DNA of 64,000 nt from Frigidibacter sp. ROC022. GTDB lineage: Bacteria > Pseudomonadota > Alphaproteobacteria > Rhodobacterales > Rhodobacteraceae. Under the pieces are notes generated by a model, which saw only the letters and a program-made list of their open reading frames with translations, did not search any database and was not told where the DNA came from. Shown here in pieces: positions 42,001 through 49,625 of this stretch. The stretch is taken from the NCBI RefSeq assembly GCF_024723735.1, contig NZ_JANQDU010000003.1:620001-684000 (forward strand), written 5' to 3'. The position numbers and the translations under genes are program-made. Position 1 is the first letter of the stretch. Each line of letters starts with the position of its first letter.

Positions 42001-42504
42001 ATCGACAAGCTCCGCTCGGGCGAGCTGGAGGGGCTGACCGACTCGGACGGCCAGTGGGCGCCGCAGATCAACCTGGGTGTCTCGGTGCTGATCCCCGAGG
42101 ATTACGTGCCCGATCTCGACCTGCGGCTCGGCCTCTATCGGCGGTTGTCGAACCTGACCACCAAGGTCGAGCTGGAAGGTTTTGCCGCCGAGCTGATCGA
42201 CCGTTTCGGCAAGTTGCCGCGCGAGGTGAACACCCTGCTGCTGGTGGTGCGGATCAAGGCCGAATGCAAGAAGGCCCGGATCGCGCGGCTGGATGCGGGG
42301 CCGAAGGGCGTCACCGTCCAGTTCCACAACGACAAGTTCCCCAATCCCGCCGGGTTGGTGGATTTCGTCCGGGCCGAGGGCGCGGGCGCCCGGATCAAGG
42401 ACAACAAGATCATCCTGATCCGCGACTGGCCCAAGGAATCCGACAAGATCAAGGGCGCCTTCGCCATTGCCCAGAGCCTGGCCAGACACGCCGCCGCCGG
42501 CTGA
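39031..42504 (+). CDS. mfd: Transcription-repair coupling factor
   Basis: ATP-driven translocase that removes stalled RNA polymerase from lesions and recruits UvrA (1157 aa). Domains in order: UvrB-like module (about 1-350), RNA polymerase-interacting domain with DLVVHVDHGVGRFIGL (about 490-505), helicase with Walker A CGDVGFGKTE and motif II DEEQHFGV, motif VI-type QIRGRVGRSK, and the C-terminal TRCF domain. Full length. A second in-frame ATG at 39043 is an equally good start. A 936-residue frame on the opposite strand is a GC shadow. Confidence 0.96.
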   Translation: MPAAMTEDPCQILLSGAPEGFDALLLREEVTKCGGPVIHVARDDKRLAAMQAALAFFAPDLPVLTFPAWDCLPYDRVSPNPEISAGRMATLAALATGSVPKRFILLTTLNGAMQRVPTRATLRDAAFVATVGSRLDEAALRSFLVRMGFVQTATVTEPGDYAVRGGIIDIFPPQSRSGEGGPIRLDLFGDQLDGARRFDPESQRTIEKLSVVELAPVSEVILDDAAITRFRQNYRIEFGAAGTDDPLYEAVTAGRKHQGMEHWLSFFHESLETLFDYLPGAPVMLDDQVEPARLARWETIEDQYDTRRTALTQKGRMDTVYKPAPPKPLYMDTADWETTLASRRLLRLSVLPQPTGANSIDAGGRIGRNFAPERQTEKLNLFDALVEHLQARRKVGPVVVASWSEGARERIGGLLSDHGLPETTEVADFRDIPDARGGVFLTVWPLESGFEARGLTVISEQDVLGDRLIRQTRKRRKADNFLTEAQSLGPGDLVVHVDHGVGRFIGLTVVQALGAQHECLHLEYAGGDRLYLPVENIELLSRYGHDEGLLDKLGGGAWQAKKAKLKERIREIADRLIRIAAERLLRKAPVMEPEHGAWEDFAARFPYTETDDQLRAIEEVTADLAAGAPMDRLVCGDVGFGKTEVAMRAAFIAAMAGYQVALIAPTTLLARQHYASFRERFRGFPVTIRTLSRFVTGAEAAKTREGLASGEVDIVIGTHALLAKGIKFKDLGLLIIDEEQHFGVNHKERLKELRSDIHVLTLTATPIPRTLQLSLTGVRDLSLIGTPPVDRLAIRTYVSEFDTVTLREALLREHYRGGQSFFVVPRIADLPEIEEFLRDHVPEVSFIQAHGQMAAGELDDRMNAFYDGKYDVLLATTIVESGLDIPTANTMIVHRADMFGLSQLYQIRGRVGRSKTRAYAYLTTKPGQKLNPVAEKRLRVLGSFDSLGAGFTLASQDLDIRGAGNLVGEEQSGHIREVGYELYQAMLQEAIDKLRSGELEGLTDSDGQWAPQINLGVSVLIPEDYVPDLDLRLGLYRRLSNLTTKVELEGFAAELIDRFGKLPREVNTLLLVVRIKAECKKARIARLDAGPKGVTVQFHNDKFPNPAGLVDFVRAEGAGARIKDNKIILIRDWPKESDKIKGAFAIAQSLARHAAAG

Positions 42505-42506
42505 AC

Positions 42507-43751
42507 CTATCCCTGCGGCGACTCGGCGGCATGGCGGCTGCCTTGCATCAGCAGCCAGGAAATCCCCGAGAACAGCACCGACGCCAGCAGCAACGGCATC
42601 GGCGTGCCGTCGAAGGCCAGCGCGAAGGGCACCGAAAGCAGTGCCGAGCCGATGGTCGAGAAGGCCGCGATCATCGAGGCCGCCATTCCGGCGATATGGC
42701 CCAGCGGTTGCAGCGCCAGTGCGTTGAGATTGCCGAAAACCATGCCGTTCAGGAAGAACGTGCCGGTTGACCAGAGGAAAAACAGTGCAAAGGCAAGGGA
42801 TTGCGGGATGATGTTCATCCAGACGGCCAGGGCGTAGCACAGGCTGAGCATGAACAGCGCCGCGAAGGCCAGCGTAGCCAGCAGCCGCATCCCCAGACGC
42901 ATCACCAGCAGCCCGTTCAGCACCGTCCCGCTGGACGAGATCACCGCGCCGGCCATGAACCAGAGCGGGAACGAGCCCGCCTTGCCGAAGGTCTGGTCAT
43001 AGATCGGCTGGATCGAGGTGATCAGCGTGAAGAGCGTTCCGAAGCCCAGCGTCAGCACCAGGATGTAGCGCATGGCCAGCCGGTTGCGCAGCACCTCGCC
43101 CAGGGCCGCCCGCAGGGCGGTGACGCGGAACTTCCGCCGCTGGGACGGGGGCAGCGTCTCGGGCTGGCGCAGGTTCAGCCAGAGCCCGGCGACCAGCCCG
43201 AACAGCACGAAGACCACGAAGATCGCCCGCCAGCCGAATCCCGAGATCACCAGCTGCCCCATCGAGGGCGCCACCGCCGGCACCAGCATGAAGACCGTCA
43301 TCACGAAGGAGGTGACCTGGGCCATGCGCCGGCCTTCGTAGATGTCGCGGACCATCGCGGTGCCGACTACGCGCGGCGCCCCGGCGCCCAGCCCCTGCAG
43401 GGCGCGCGCCATCAGCAGCGTGTCGAGCGTCGGCGCGTGCCATGCCAGCAGCGCGCCGAGGATGTAGATCGCGATTCCGGCGGTGATCACCGGCTTGCGG
43501 CCGAAGGCATCGGACAGCGGCCCGGTGAACAGGGTGCCGACCCCCATCGACAGGATGAAGACCGACAGGATCAGCTGCGCCCGGTTCGGCGCCTCGGGCG
43601 TCAGCTGCGCGGCGATGTCGGGAAAGGCCGGCAGCATCGAGTCGATCGACAGCGCCAGCAGCGCGAAGATCAGCGCCATCAGCGCGACGAACTCGGTTTC
43701 GGACAGGCGGCGCGCTCCGGAGCGGGCCGGCGTGGTCGAAGGCGCGCTCAT
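42507..43751 (-). CDS. Bcr/CflA-family MFS drug exporter
   Basis: 414-residue 12-span major-facilitator exporter. ATG 43751 is chosen (MSAPSTTPARSG), overlapping the FrnE-like gene by 4 bases; the frame extends further only into that gene. Motifs: LALSIDSMLPAFPDI in the first span, the MFS motif A GPLSDAFGRKPV, and motif C-like LVPAVAPSMGQLV, which marks drug/H+ antiporters of the Bcr/CflA group. It is last in the ligase-DsbA-MFS operon and its stop lies 2 bases from the mfd stop (convergent). Confidence 0.9.
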   Translation of the reverse strand: MSAPSTTPARSGARRLSETEFVALMALIFALLALSIDSMLPAFPDIAAQLTPEAPNRAQLILSVFILSMGVGTLFTGPLSDAFGRKPVITAGIAIYILGALLAWHAPTLDTLLMARALQGLGAGAPRVVGTAMVRDIYEGRRMAQVTSFVMTVFMLVPAVAPSMGQLVISGFGWRAIFVVFVLFGLVAGLWLNLRQPETLPPSQRRKFRVTALRAALGEVLRNRLAMRYILVLTLGFGTLFTLITSIQPIYDQTFGKAGSFPLWFMAGAVISSSGTVLNGLLVMRLGMRLLATLAFAALFMLSLCYALAVWMNIIPQSLAFALFFLWSTGTFFLNGMVFGNLNALALQPLGHIAGMAASMIAAFSTIGSALLSVPFALAFDGTPMPLLLASVLFSGISWLLMQGSRHAAESPQG

Positions 43752-44392
43752 GACTGCTCCTTCAACTGGGCCTGGATGTCCTCGATCACCTGGTTCCACA
43801 GTTCCGGCGGTTGCGCGCCGGAGACCACATGCTGCCCGGCGACGACGAATGTCGGCACGCCCGAGACGCCGCGGGACCGGGAATGTCTGTCACGGGCGCG
43901 GATGTCCTCGGCGTCGGCATCGCCCTTCAGCAGTTCGGCCACCAACGCCTTGTCCATCCCGACCTCGCCGGCCAGTTCCGTCAGGGTCTCGGCCTCGCCG
44001 ATGTCGCGGCCCTCCTGCCAGTAGGCGCGGAACAGGCGGCCGACCATCGGGGTCTGGCGGCCCTCGATCCCGGCCCAGTGGATCAGCCGATGCGCGTCCA
44101 GCGAGTTCGGCATCCGGGTGATCTTGTCCCAGGCGATTTCCAGCCCCGCCGCCTCGGCATGTTCGGCGATCCGGGCGTAGACCTCGGCGGCCTTCTCGCG
44201 CCCGCCGAACTTGGTTTCCAGGTATTCGCGCCGGTCCATGCCGCCCTTGGGCATCTCGGGGTTGAGCTGGAAGGGATGCCATTCCAGCGTCAGAGGGTGA
44301 TCGGGATGCGCCTCCAGCGCCCGGCTCAGATTGGCCTTGCCGATATAGCACCAGGGGCAGACCGGATCCGAGATGATGTCGAGCTTGATCAT
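43748..44392 (-). CDS. DsbA-family oxidoreductase, FrnE-like
   Basis: 214-residue cytoplasmic thioredoxin-fold protein. The redox motif Cys-Pro-Trp-Cys is at residues 12-15, and the cis-Pro loop GVSGVPTFVVAGQHVVSGAQ is in the C-terminal part. This matches FrnE/2-hydroxychromene-carboxylate-isomerase relatives. There is no signal peptide. Coupled on both sides: 3 bases after the acyl-CoA ligase and overlapping the MFS gene by 4. It may be a disulphide isomerase or handle a thiol adduct. Confidence 0.88.
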   Translation of the reverse strand: MIKLDIISDPVCPWCYIGKANLSRALEAHPDHPLTLEWHPFQLNPEMPKGGMDRREYLETKFGGREKAAEVYARIAEHAEAAGLEIAWDKITRMPNSLDAHRLIHWAGIEGRQTPMVGRLFRAYWQEGRDIGEAETLTELAGEVGMDKALVAELLKGDADAEDIRARDRHSRSRGVSGVPTFVVAGQHVVSGAQPPELWNQVIEDIQAQLKEQS

Positions 44393-44395
44393 GGC

Positions 44396-45904
44396 TCAGG
44401 TCTCCTTGGCGCGGTCGCGCAGGGCGCGCCGCAACAGCTTGTTGTTGGCGCCGCGGGGGATTTCGGGAATACGGCGAAACAGGCGCGGCATCTTGTAGTG
44501 GGCCAGATGGTCGGCGAGGAATGCGGTCAGTTCGGCCTCGGGCAGGTCGCGGTCGGCGGTGTAGAAGGCGGCGATGACCGAGGCATCGGCCTTGATCTGC
44601 AATTCGACGGCGGCGCTTTCAAGGACCTCGGGATGGCGGTTCAGGGCCGCCTCGACCTCGACCGGCGAGACCCGGAAGCCGCCGGCATTCATCATGTCGT
44701 CGTCGCGGCCCTGATAGGTGATGGCGCCATCGGCCCCCTGGCTGACGACGTCGCCGGTCAGGAACCAGTCGCCGCGGAACCTTGCCGCGGTTTCCTCAGG
44801 CGCGTTCAGATAGCCCAGCATCAGGCCGGGATCGCTGCGGTGGATCGCCAGCACGCCGGGGGTTCCGGCCGGCACCGGGCCGTCATCGCCCAGCACCGCG
44901 ATGCGTCGCCCGGGCTGCGGATAGCCCAGGGTGCCGGGTGGGGCCGGGCGGTCGGGCGAGCCCGAGATGAAGGTCGAGCATTCCGACATCCCGTAGGCCT
45001 CGTGCAGGGCGGTGCCGGTGGCCTCGACCCAATGGGCGCGGGTGATCTCGGGCAGCTTCTCGCCCGCCGTCAGCCCGTGGCGCAGCGCCGGCAAGGCCGG
45101 CAGGTTCCCGCGCAGCATCTGCCGGTAGACCCCCGGCGCGGCGGCGAACAGCGTGGCGTCATGGCGGGCCAGCAGCGCCCCCAGTTCGGCCGAGGTGACG
45201 CCCTCGACCGGGATCAGCGCCGTGGCGCCGGCGGTCCAGGGATCCATCAGCCCGGTGCCCAGCGTATAGGTCCAGTTGAAGGCTCCGGCATGCAGCAGCC
45301 GGTCGTCCTGGCGCAGCCCGTACCAGCCATCGGTCATCATGCCCCTGGCCCAGATCGCCCGATGCGCGTGCAGCACCGCGCGCGAGACGCCCGAGGTCCC
45401 CGAGGTGAAGACGGCATAGGCGGGCCGGTCGGGGTCGCCCATCGCATAGGCCGCCGGCGGCAGGGTCCGCATCTGGCGCAGGGCCTCCTGATCCAGCACC
45501 GGAACGTCGGTCAGCTCGGGCAGGGCGATCCCGGCGGCGGCGATGACCAGCTTCGGCGCCAGTACCCGCGCCATCCTGGTGATCTCGGGCCCGGTGAGCT
45601 GCGCCGAACTCGGCACCGGCACCAGTCCGGCGGCAATGGCGCCGAGATAGGCGACAGGGAAATCCACCGAGTTGCCGAGCCGCAGCAGCACCCGGTCGCC
45701 CGGCTCCAGCCCCCGCGCCAGCAGCCCCGTGGCCGTGCCCCGCACCGCGGTCTCGAGCCGGCCGTAGCTCCAGTCCTCGGCGCCGTCGGGCGAGACCAGA
45801 GACAGCGCCACCTTGTCGGCCAGCGCGCCGGCCCTGGCCAGCACATGGGCGGCCATGTTGAACGGGGTCGGCGGCGCGGGCCATGACGGAGTCGGGGAAG
45901 TCAT
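44396..45904 (-). CDS. AMP-dependent acyl-CoA/aryl-CoA ligase
   Basis: 502-residue member of the adenylate-forming family. It has the AMP-binding P-loop AVFTSGTSGVSRAV, the A5-type AYGMSECS, the A7/A8 segments GDWFLTGDVV and GRDDDMMNAGGFRVSPVEVE, and the A10 lysine in PRGANNKLLRRALR. Overall it resembles benzoate-CoA ligase and medium-chain acyl-CoA synthetases. Substrate is unknown. It is the first gene of a three-gene operon with a FrnE-like protein and an exporter. Confidence 0.88.
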   Translation of the reverse strand: MTSPTPSWPAPPTPFNMAAHVLARAGALADKVALSLVSPDGAEDWSYGRLETAVRGTATGLLARGLEPGDRVLLRLGNSVDFPVAYLGAIAAGLVPVPSSAQLTGPEITRMARVLAPKLVIAAAGIALPELTDVPVLDQEALRQMRTLPPAAYAMGDPDRPAYAVFTSGTSGVSRAVLHAHRAIWARGMMTDGWYGLRQDDRLLHAGAFNWTYTLGTGLMDPWTAGATALIPVEGVTSAELGALLARHDATLFAAAPGVYRQMLRGNLPALPALRHGLTAGEKLPEITRAHWVEATGTALHEAYGMSECSTFISGSPDRPAPPGTLGYPQPGRRIAVLGDDGPVPAGTPGVLAIHRSDPGLMLGYLNAPEETAARFRGDWFLTGDVVSQGADGAITYQGRDDDMMNAGGFRVSPVEVEAALNRHPEVLESAAVELQIKADASVIAAFYTADRDLPEAELTAFLADHLAHYKMPRLFRRIPEIPRGANNKLLRRALRDRAKET

Positions 45905-46041
45905 TGGGCCGGGCTACCTGCGCCGGCGCGGCGATGCAAGATGGTCCGAAACCGTGGCCGGAAGCCTGCCGATCCCGCTTTCCCCCTGCGGCGAAGCTGG
46001 CTAGGGTACGGCAACGGCGTCAGAGACGGGAGTTCAGGACC

Positions 46042-46452
46042 ATGACGATTGGCAATTCGGTGCGATTTGGCGGGGCCTTCGCGGCCCTGGCCCTGATGCT
46101 CGGCGGCTGCGCGCCGGGCGACCTGGGGCTCAGCCAGGAAGACCTCGTGGCCCGCAACCAGGGTGTCTGGGTGGCCGAGACCGACAGCCAGCGGATCGCC
46201 TATCACGGCACCGCCAAATATGTGTTCGATTGCCTCAGCGGCACCGCGATCAGTCAGGCGAGCGGACGGGTGACGAGTGTTACCGGCGTCCGGAACCGGA
46301 CCGACGACTACCGGATCTCGGTGACGCCGGTCACCCGGGGCAATCGCGCGATCGCCACGGTGACCCATGTCGGCAATGCGGCTCTGGAGGACCGGCCCTG
46401 GGTGACGGTCGAGATGAAGGCGCTCTGCACCCGGCCGGTGCCGGCCAGCTGA
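46042..46452 (+). CDS. Hypothetical lipoprotein
   Basis: 136 residues with a lipoprotein signal ending Met-Leu-Gly-Gly-Cys (Cys23). The mature part has two Cys residues (in YVFDCLSG and MKALCTRP) that could pair, and beta-rich alternation. It has no family I recognise. ATG 46042 follows an AGGA ribosome site; it lies 61 bases upstream of tgt and may be co-transcribed. Confidence 0.65.
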   Translation: MTIGNSVRFGGAFAALALMLGGCAPGDLGLSQEDLVARNQGVWVAETDSQRIAYHGTAKYVFDCLSGTAISQASGRVTSVTGVRNRTDDYRISVTPVTRGNRAIATVTHVGNAALEDRPWVTVEMKALCTRPVPAS

Positions 46453-46513
46453 CGCCACGATCCGTGCCGGGCAGGGGCTGGAAGGCGGGCCGGGAAAGCT
46501 GTAGGCGACGGCC

Positions 46514-47644
46514 ATGACCCAGGCATTCTCATTCCAGCTTCAGGCGACGGACGGCAAGGCGCGGACCGGCCGCATCGACACCCCGCGCGGCGCGATCCGC
46601 ACCCCGGCCTTCATGCCGGTCGGCACCGCCGCCACCGTCAAGGCGATGCTGCCGGGATCGGTGCGCGAGACCGGCGCCGACATCCTGCTGGGCAATACCT
46701 ATCACCTGATGCTGCGGCCCGGGGCCGAGCGGGTGGCCAGGCTGGGCGGGCTGCACCGCTTCATGAACTGGCCGCATCCGATCCTCACCGATTCGGGCGG
46801 CTTCCAGGTGATGAGCCTCGCCTCGTTGCGCAAGCTGGACGAGGAGGGGGTCCGGTTCAAGAGCCATATCGACGGCTCCAGCCACCACCTGACCCCGGAA
46901 CGCAGCATGGAGATTCAGCGGCTTCTGGGGTCGGACATCGTCATGGCCTTCGACGAATGCCCGGCGCTGCCGGCGACGGAAGAGGCGGTGGCGCGGTCGA
47001 TGCGGCTGTCGATGCGTTGGGCACAGCGCTCGCGCGATGCCTTCGGGGACCGGCCGGGACATGCGCTGTTCGGCATCCAGCAGGGCGGAGTGTCACATGA
47101 ACTTCGCGGTGAAAGTGCCGAAAAACTGAAGGAAATCCAGTTTGACGGCTATGCGATCGGCGGGCTGGCGGTGGGCGAGGGGCAGGAGGCGATGTTCGGC
47201 GTCCTCGACTATGCGCCCGACATGCTGCCGCAGGACCGGCCGCGCTATCTGATGGGCGTCGGAAAGCCCGACGACATCGTCGGCGCGGTGGCGCGCGGGG
47301 TCGACATGATGGATTGCGTGCTGCCCTCGCGGTCGGGCCGGACCGGGCAGGCCTGGACCCGGCGCGGGCAGGTGAACCTGCGCAATGCCCGCCATCAGGA
47401 CGATCCGCGGCCGCTGGACGAGAGCTGCGCCTGCCCCTGCTGCCGGGGCTACAGCCGGGCCTATCTGCACCATGTCGTGCGGGCGCAGGAGATCATCGCC
47501 TCGATGCTGCTGACCTGGCACAACCTGCTCTATTACCAGACCCTGATGCAGGACATGCGGGATGCGATCGCGGCGGCACGGTTCGGGGCCTTCGTCGCCG
47601 AGTTCGACCGGCTTCGGGCCGAGGGCGATATCGAGCGGCTCTGA
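46514..47644 (+). CDS. tgt: tRNA-guanine transglycosylase
   Basis: Exchanges guanine-34 for preQ1 in GUN-anticodon tRNAs, in queuosine synthesis (376 aa). Residues seen: the general acid in [13 protein letters not shown], the nucleophile region [19 protein letters not shown], and the zinc site [18 protein letters not shown] (three Cys and a His). Full length. The stop lies 18 bases from the convergent exoD stop. Confidence 0.95.
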   Translation: MTQAFSFQLQATDGKARTGRIDTPRGAIRTPAFMPVGTAATVKAMLPGSVRETGADILLGNTYHLMLRPGAERVARLGGLHRFMNWPHPILTDSGGFQVMSLASLRKLDEEGVRFKSHIDGSSHHLTPERSMEIQRLLGSDIVMAFDECPALPATEEAVARSMRLSMRWAQRSRDAFGDRPGHALFGIQQGGVSHELRGESAEKLKEIQFDGYAIGGLAVGEGQEAMFGVLDYAPDMLPQDRPRYLMGVGKPDDIVGAVARGVDMMDCVLPSRSGRTGQAWTRRGQVNLRNARHQDDPRPLDESCACPCCRGYSRAYLHHVVRAQEIIASMLLTWHNLLYYQTLMQDMRDAIAAARFGAFVAEFDRLRAEGDIERL

Positions 47645-47662
47645 AGCGCCGGCAGGGCGGGC

Positions 47663-48301
47663 TCAGCCCACCAGCCAGACGATCAACGAGATACCGCCGC
47701 CGATGAAGCCCAGCCCCAGCAGGGCCGCCAGACCGTCGCCGACCAGCAGGCCGAGCGCGATCAGCACCACGGCGCTGGCGAGGATCGACGAGGTGAAGGG
47801 CAGGATTTCCAGAAACGGCATCGCGCCGCCGGCCAGGGCACAGGCGGCCAGCAGCAGGCTGCGGAAGGGCAGGCGGGTCAGCCAGGCCAGCCGCTGCGCC
47901 GTTACGCTGTCGATCCAGCCGGCGGGCCGGTCGAGCCAGGTCAGCGCCCGCAGGAACCGTTTCCGGTCCATGGTACGCCGCAAGATCCAGTCCGGCAGCC
48001 AGATATGCTGGCGGCCAAAGCTCATCTGCAGGGCGATCAGCGCGATGGACAGGCCGCAGAGCGTCGGGAGGAAGGGGATCCCCGACAGTGGCGAAACGAC
48101 GATCAGCGCCGGAACCAGCAGCAGCGAGGTAAAGGACGCGGGGCCGAGCGTCTCGACCAGCTCGCGGACGCTGGCACGGGCATCGGGGCTGTCGTCGGCG
48201 TCGGCGGGGCCGGCGATGCGGCGCAGACGTCCAAGCAGCACGGCCAGCGCATGCGCGTGGCCGTCCTTGTCGATACCGCCCAGTTCGGCCTCTGCATCCA
48301 T
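47663..48301 (-). CDS. exoD: ExoD-family exopolysaccharide protein
   Basis: 212-residue membrane protein of the ExoD family, first known from rhizobial exopolysaccharide synthesis and alkali tolerance. It has a polar N-terminus to about residue 50 and then four to five membrane segments. The conserved LVETLGPASFTSLLLVPALIVVSPLSGIPFLPTLCGL and LPDWILRRTMDRKR segments are clear. No other polysaccharide genes are adjacent. Confidence 0.88.
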   Translation of the reverse strand: MDAEAELGGIDKDGHAHALAVLLGRLRRIAGPADADDSPDARASVRELVETLGPASFTSLLLVPALIVVSPLSGIPFLPTLCGLSIALIALQMSFGRQHIWLPDWILRRTMDRKRFLRALTWLDRPAGWIDSVTAQRLAWLTRLPFRSLLLAACALAGGAMPFLEILPFTSSILASAVVLIALGLLVGDGLAALLGLGFIGGGISLIVWLVG

Positions 48302-48398
48302 CGCCCCAAACTAGGCGCAGCAGGGCACGGTTTCCAGTCGGGGCGGGGATTTGGCGTCGCGGATGCGGCGCAGAGGGCACGCGGCCCCGGGGCCGGGC

Positions 48399-49262
48399 TC
48401 AGGCCTCGGCCAGGGCACCGCCGGCATCGGCGGGCGTGGCCTGCGCGGCTTCCAGCCGTTCCAGCTGCCGGTCCACCGTGCGCCCGCCCCAATCGTCGAT
48501 CCAGTGCATCAGCGCCATCCGCAACGGATAGCCGCTGCGCTCCCACCGCAGGTGCAGGGCGATCCCGGTGGCGCGCTTTTCCAGCACCATGGCCATGGTC
48601 TGCTTGCCACGCTCCTGGGCGCCGAGGATCTCGTAGCTGTAACGGAACGACTTGCCGGGATTGACCTGATCGAAGCGGATCAGCTGTTCCATCATCATCC
48701 CGTTGGGAAAGCGGTGGAACAGGATCAGGGCCTGGTCGTCACCTTCGACCGGGTGGATTTCCTCGACCGTCGGGTCCCAGTAGCTGTCGGGGTGGTCGGG
48801 GTCGGGCTTGGCCGCGGTCCACAGTGCCTTGCGGCTCAACCCGGTATGGCAGGTCGCGCGTTCGACATGGGTTGGCAGCCGCAGGATACGGTCCGACCAA
48901 CGACCGTACATCAGCAGATGGATCGCCGCCGCAGCCACCAGAAAGGCCACGAAAGCGGCCAGGGAATGGGTCTGGTCGTGAAAGGAGACGTTCGGAACCT
49001 GCACGATCAGCATCGCATAGAGCAGGGTCGAGATCGCCACGGTTTCCAGCGAATGGCGCCAGCCAGGGGTGATCATCAGCAGGCCGAGCGCCACCAGCCC
49101 GGCGCCGACCCCGGTGCCGATGGCGGCAAGGGCGGCGTGACGGATGCCGAACTCCATCCCGATCTCGTCCGAGAAGATCAGGAAGGCGGCCAGGGTGACG
49201 AACAGCACGAACAGCCCGATCCGGCGGCGTTCGCGGTGGATATGGCGGCGGAACCTTTGCAT
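48399..49262 (-). CDS. Membrane protein of unknown function
   Basis: 287 residues. The first about 120 form four hydrophobic segments; the C-terminal 165 residues are soluble and beta-rich (ALILFHRFPNGMMMEQLIRFDQVNPGKSFRYSYE) and end in an Ala-rich tail. It is not a family I can name. The N-terminus is basic (MQRFRRHIHRERRR), so the loop before the first span should face the cytoplasm. It is 97 bases upstream of exoD on the same strand and divergent from lon. Confidence 0.6.
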   Translation of the reverse strand: MQRFRRHIHRERRRIGLFVLFVTLAAFLIFSDEIGMEFGIRHAALAAIGTGVGAGLVALGLLMITPGWRHSLETVAISTLLYAMLIVQVPNVSFHDQTHSLAAFVAFLVAAAAIHLLMYGRWSDRILRLPTHVERATCHTGLSRKALWTAAKPDPDHPDSYWDPTVEEIHPVEGDDQALILFHRFPNGMMMEQLIRFDQVNPGKSFRYSYEILGAQERGKQTMAMVLEKRATGIALHLRWERSGYPLRMALMHWIDDWGGRTVDRQLERLEAAQATPADAGGALAEA

Positions 49263-49520
49263 GGCATTCCCGACAGGACGGGTCCGACCGGGCCGGACCC
49301 TGTGGTATCAGATGCCGGGATCGTCCCGGGTGCCGTCTTGATGATCCGTCAACGTGCCGAAATCAGGGCAACTTGGGGAAATTTGGCAGGCTTCTTGCGG
49401 GCTGAATCGGACGCATTCGATACAACCTCCGGTTCTCCGCTCGCGGGCCGGGGCCGCAAAAGTTGACTTGTAAGCCAAGAAATAGCCGGGCAAACTCCCC
49501 CCAAATCAGTGGTGGACCTG
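49263..49520. other. Divergent intergenic region upstream of lon
   Basis: Together with the lon promoter and leader (to 49625) this is a 363-base gap. It must hold the promoter of the minus-strand membrane protein. I see no supportable gene. Confidence 0.3.
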
Positions 49521-49549
49521 GTTGAAACCGGGGGGTGAACACCCCAGAT
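49521..49549 (+). promoter_or_regulatory. Sigma-32 (RpoH) type promoter of lon
   Basis: GTTGAAA (49521-49527) and CCCCAGAT (49542-49549) match the heat-shock consensus (CTTGAAA, then CCCCATnT) with acceptable spacing, 77 bases upstream of the lon ATG. The spacer holds a GGGGTG/CACCCC mini-hairpin. Confidence 0.7.
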
Positions 49550-49625
49550 ATTGTGACCAAACAGGGGAAGGCCGGGATCGCCGCGAAGCCGGGATCGGCG
49601 CCTTCCTGCCAACAAAGGATCAAGC

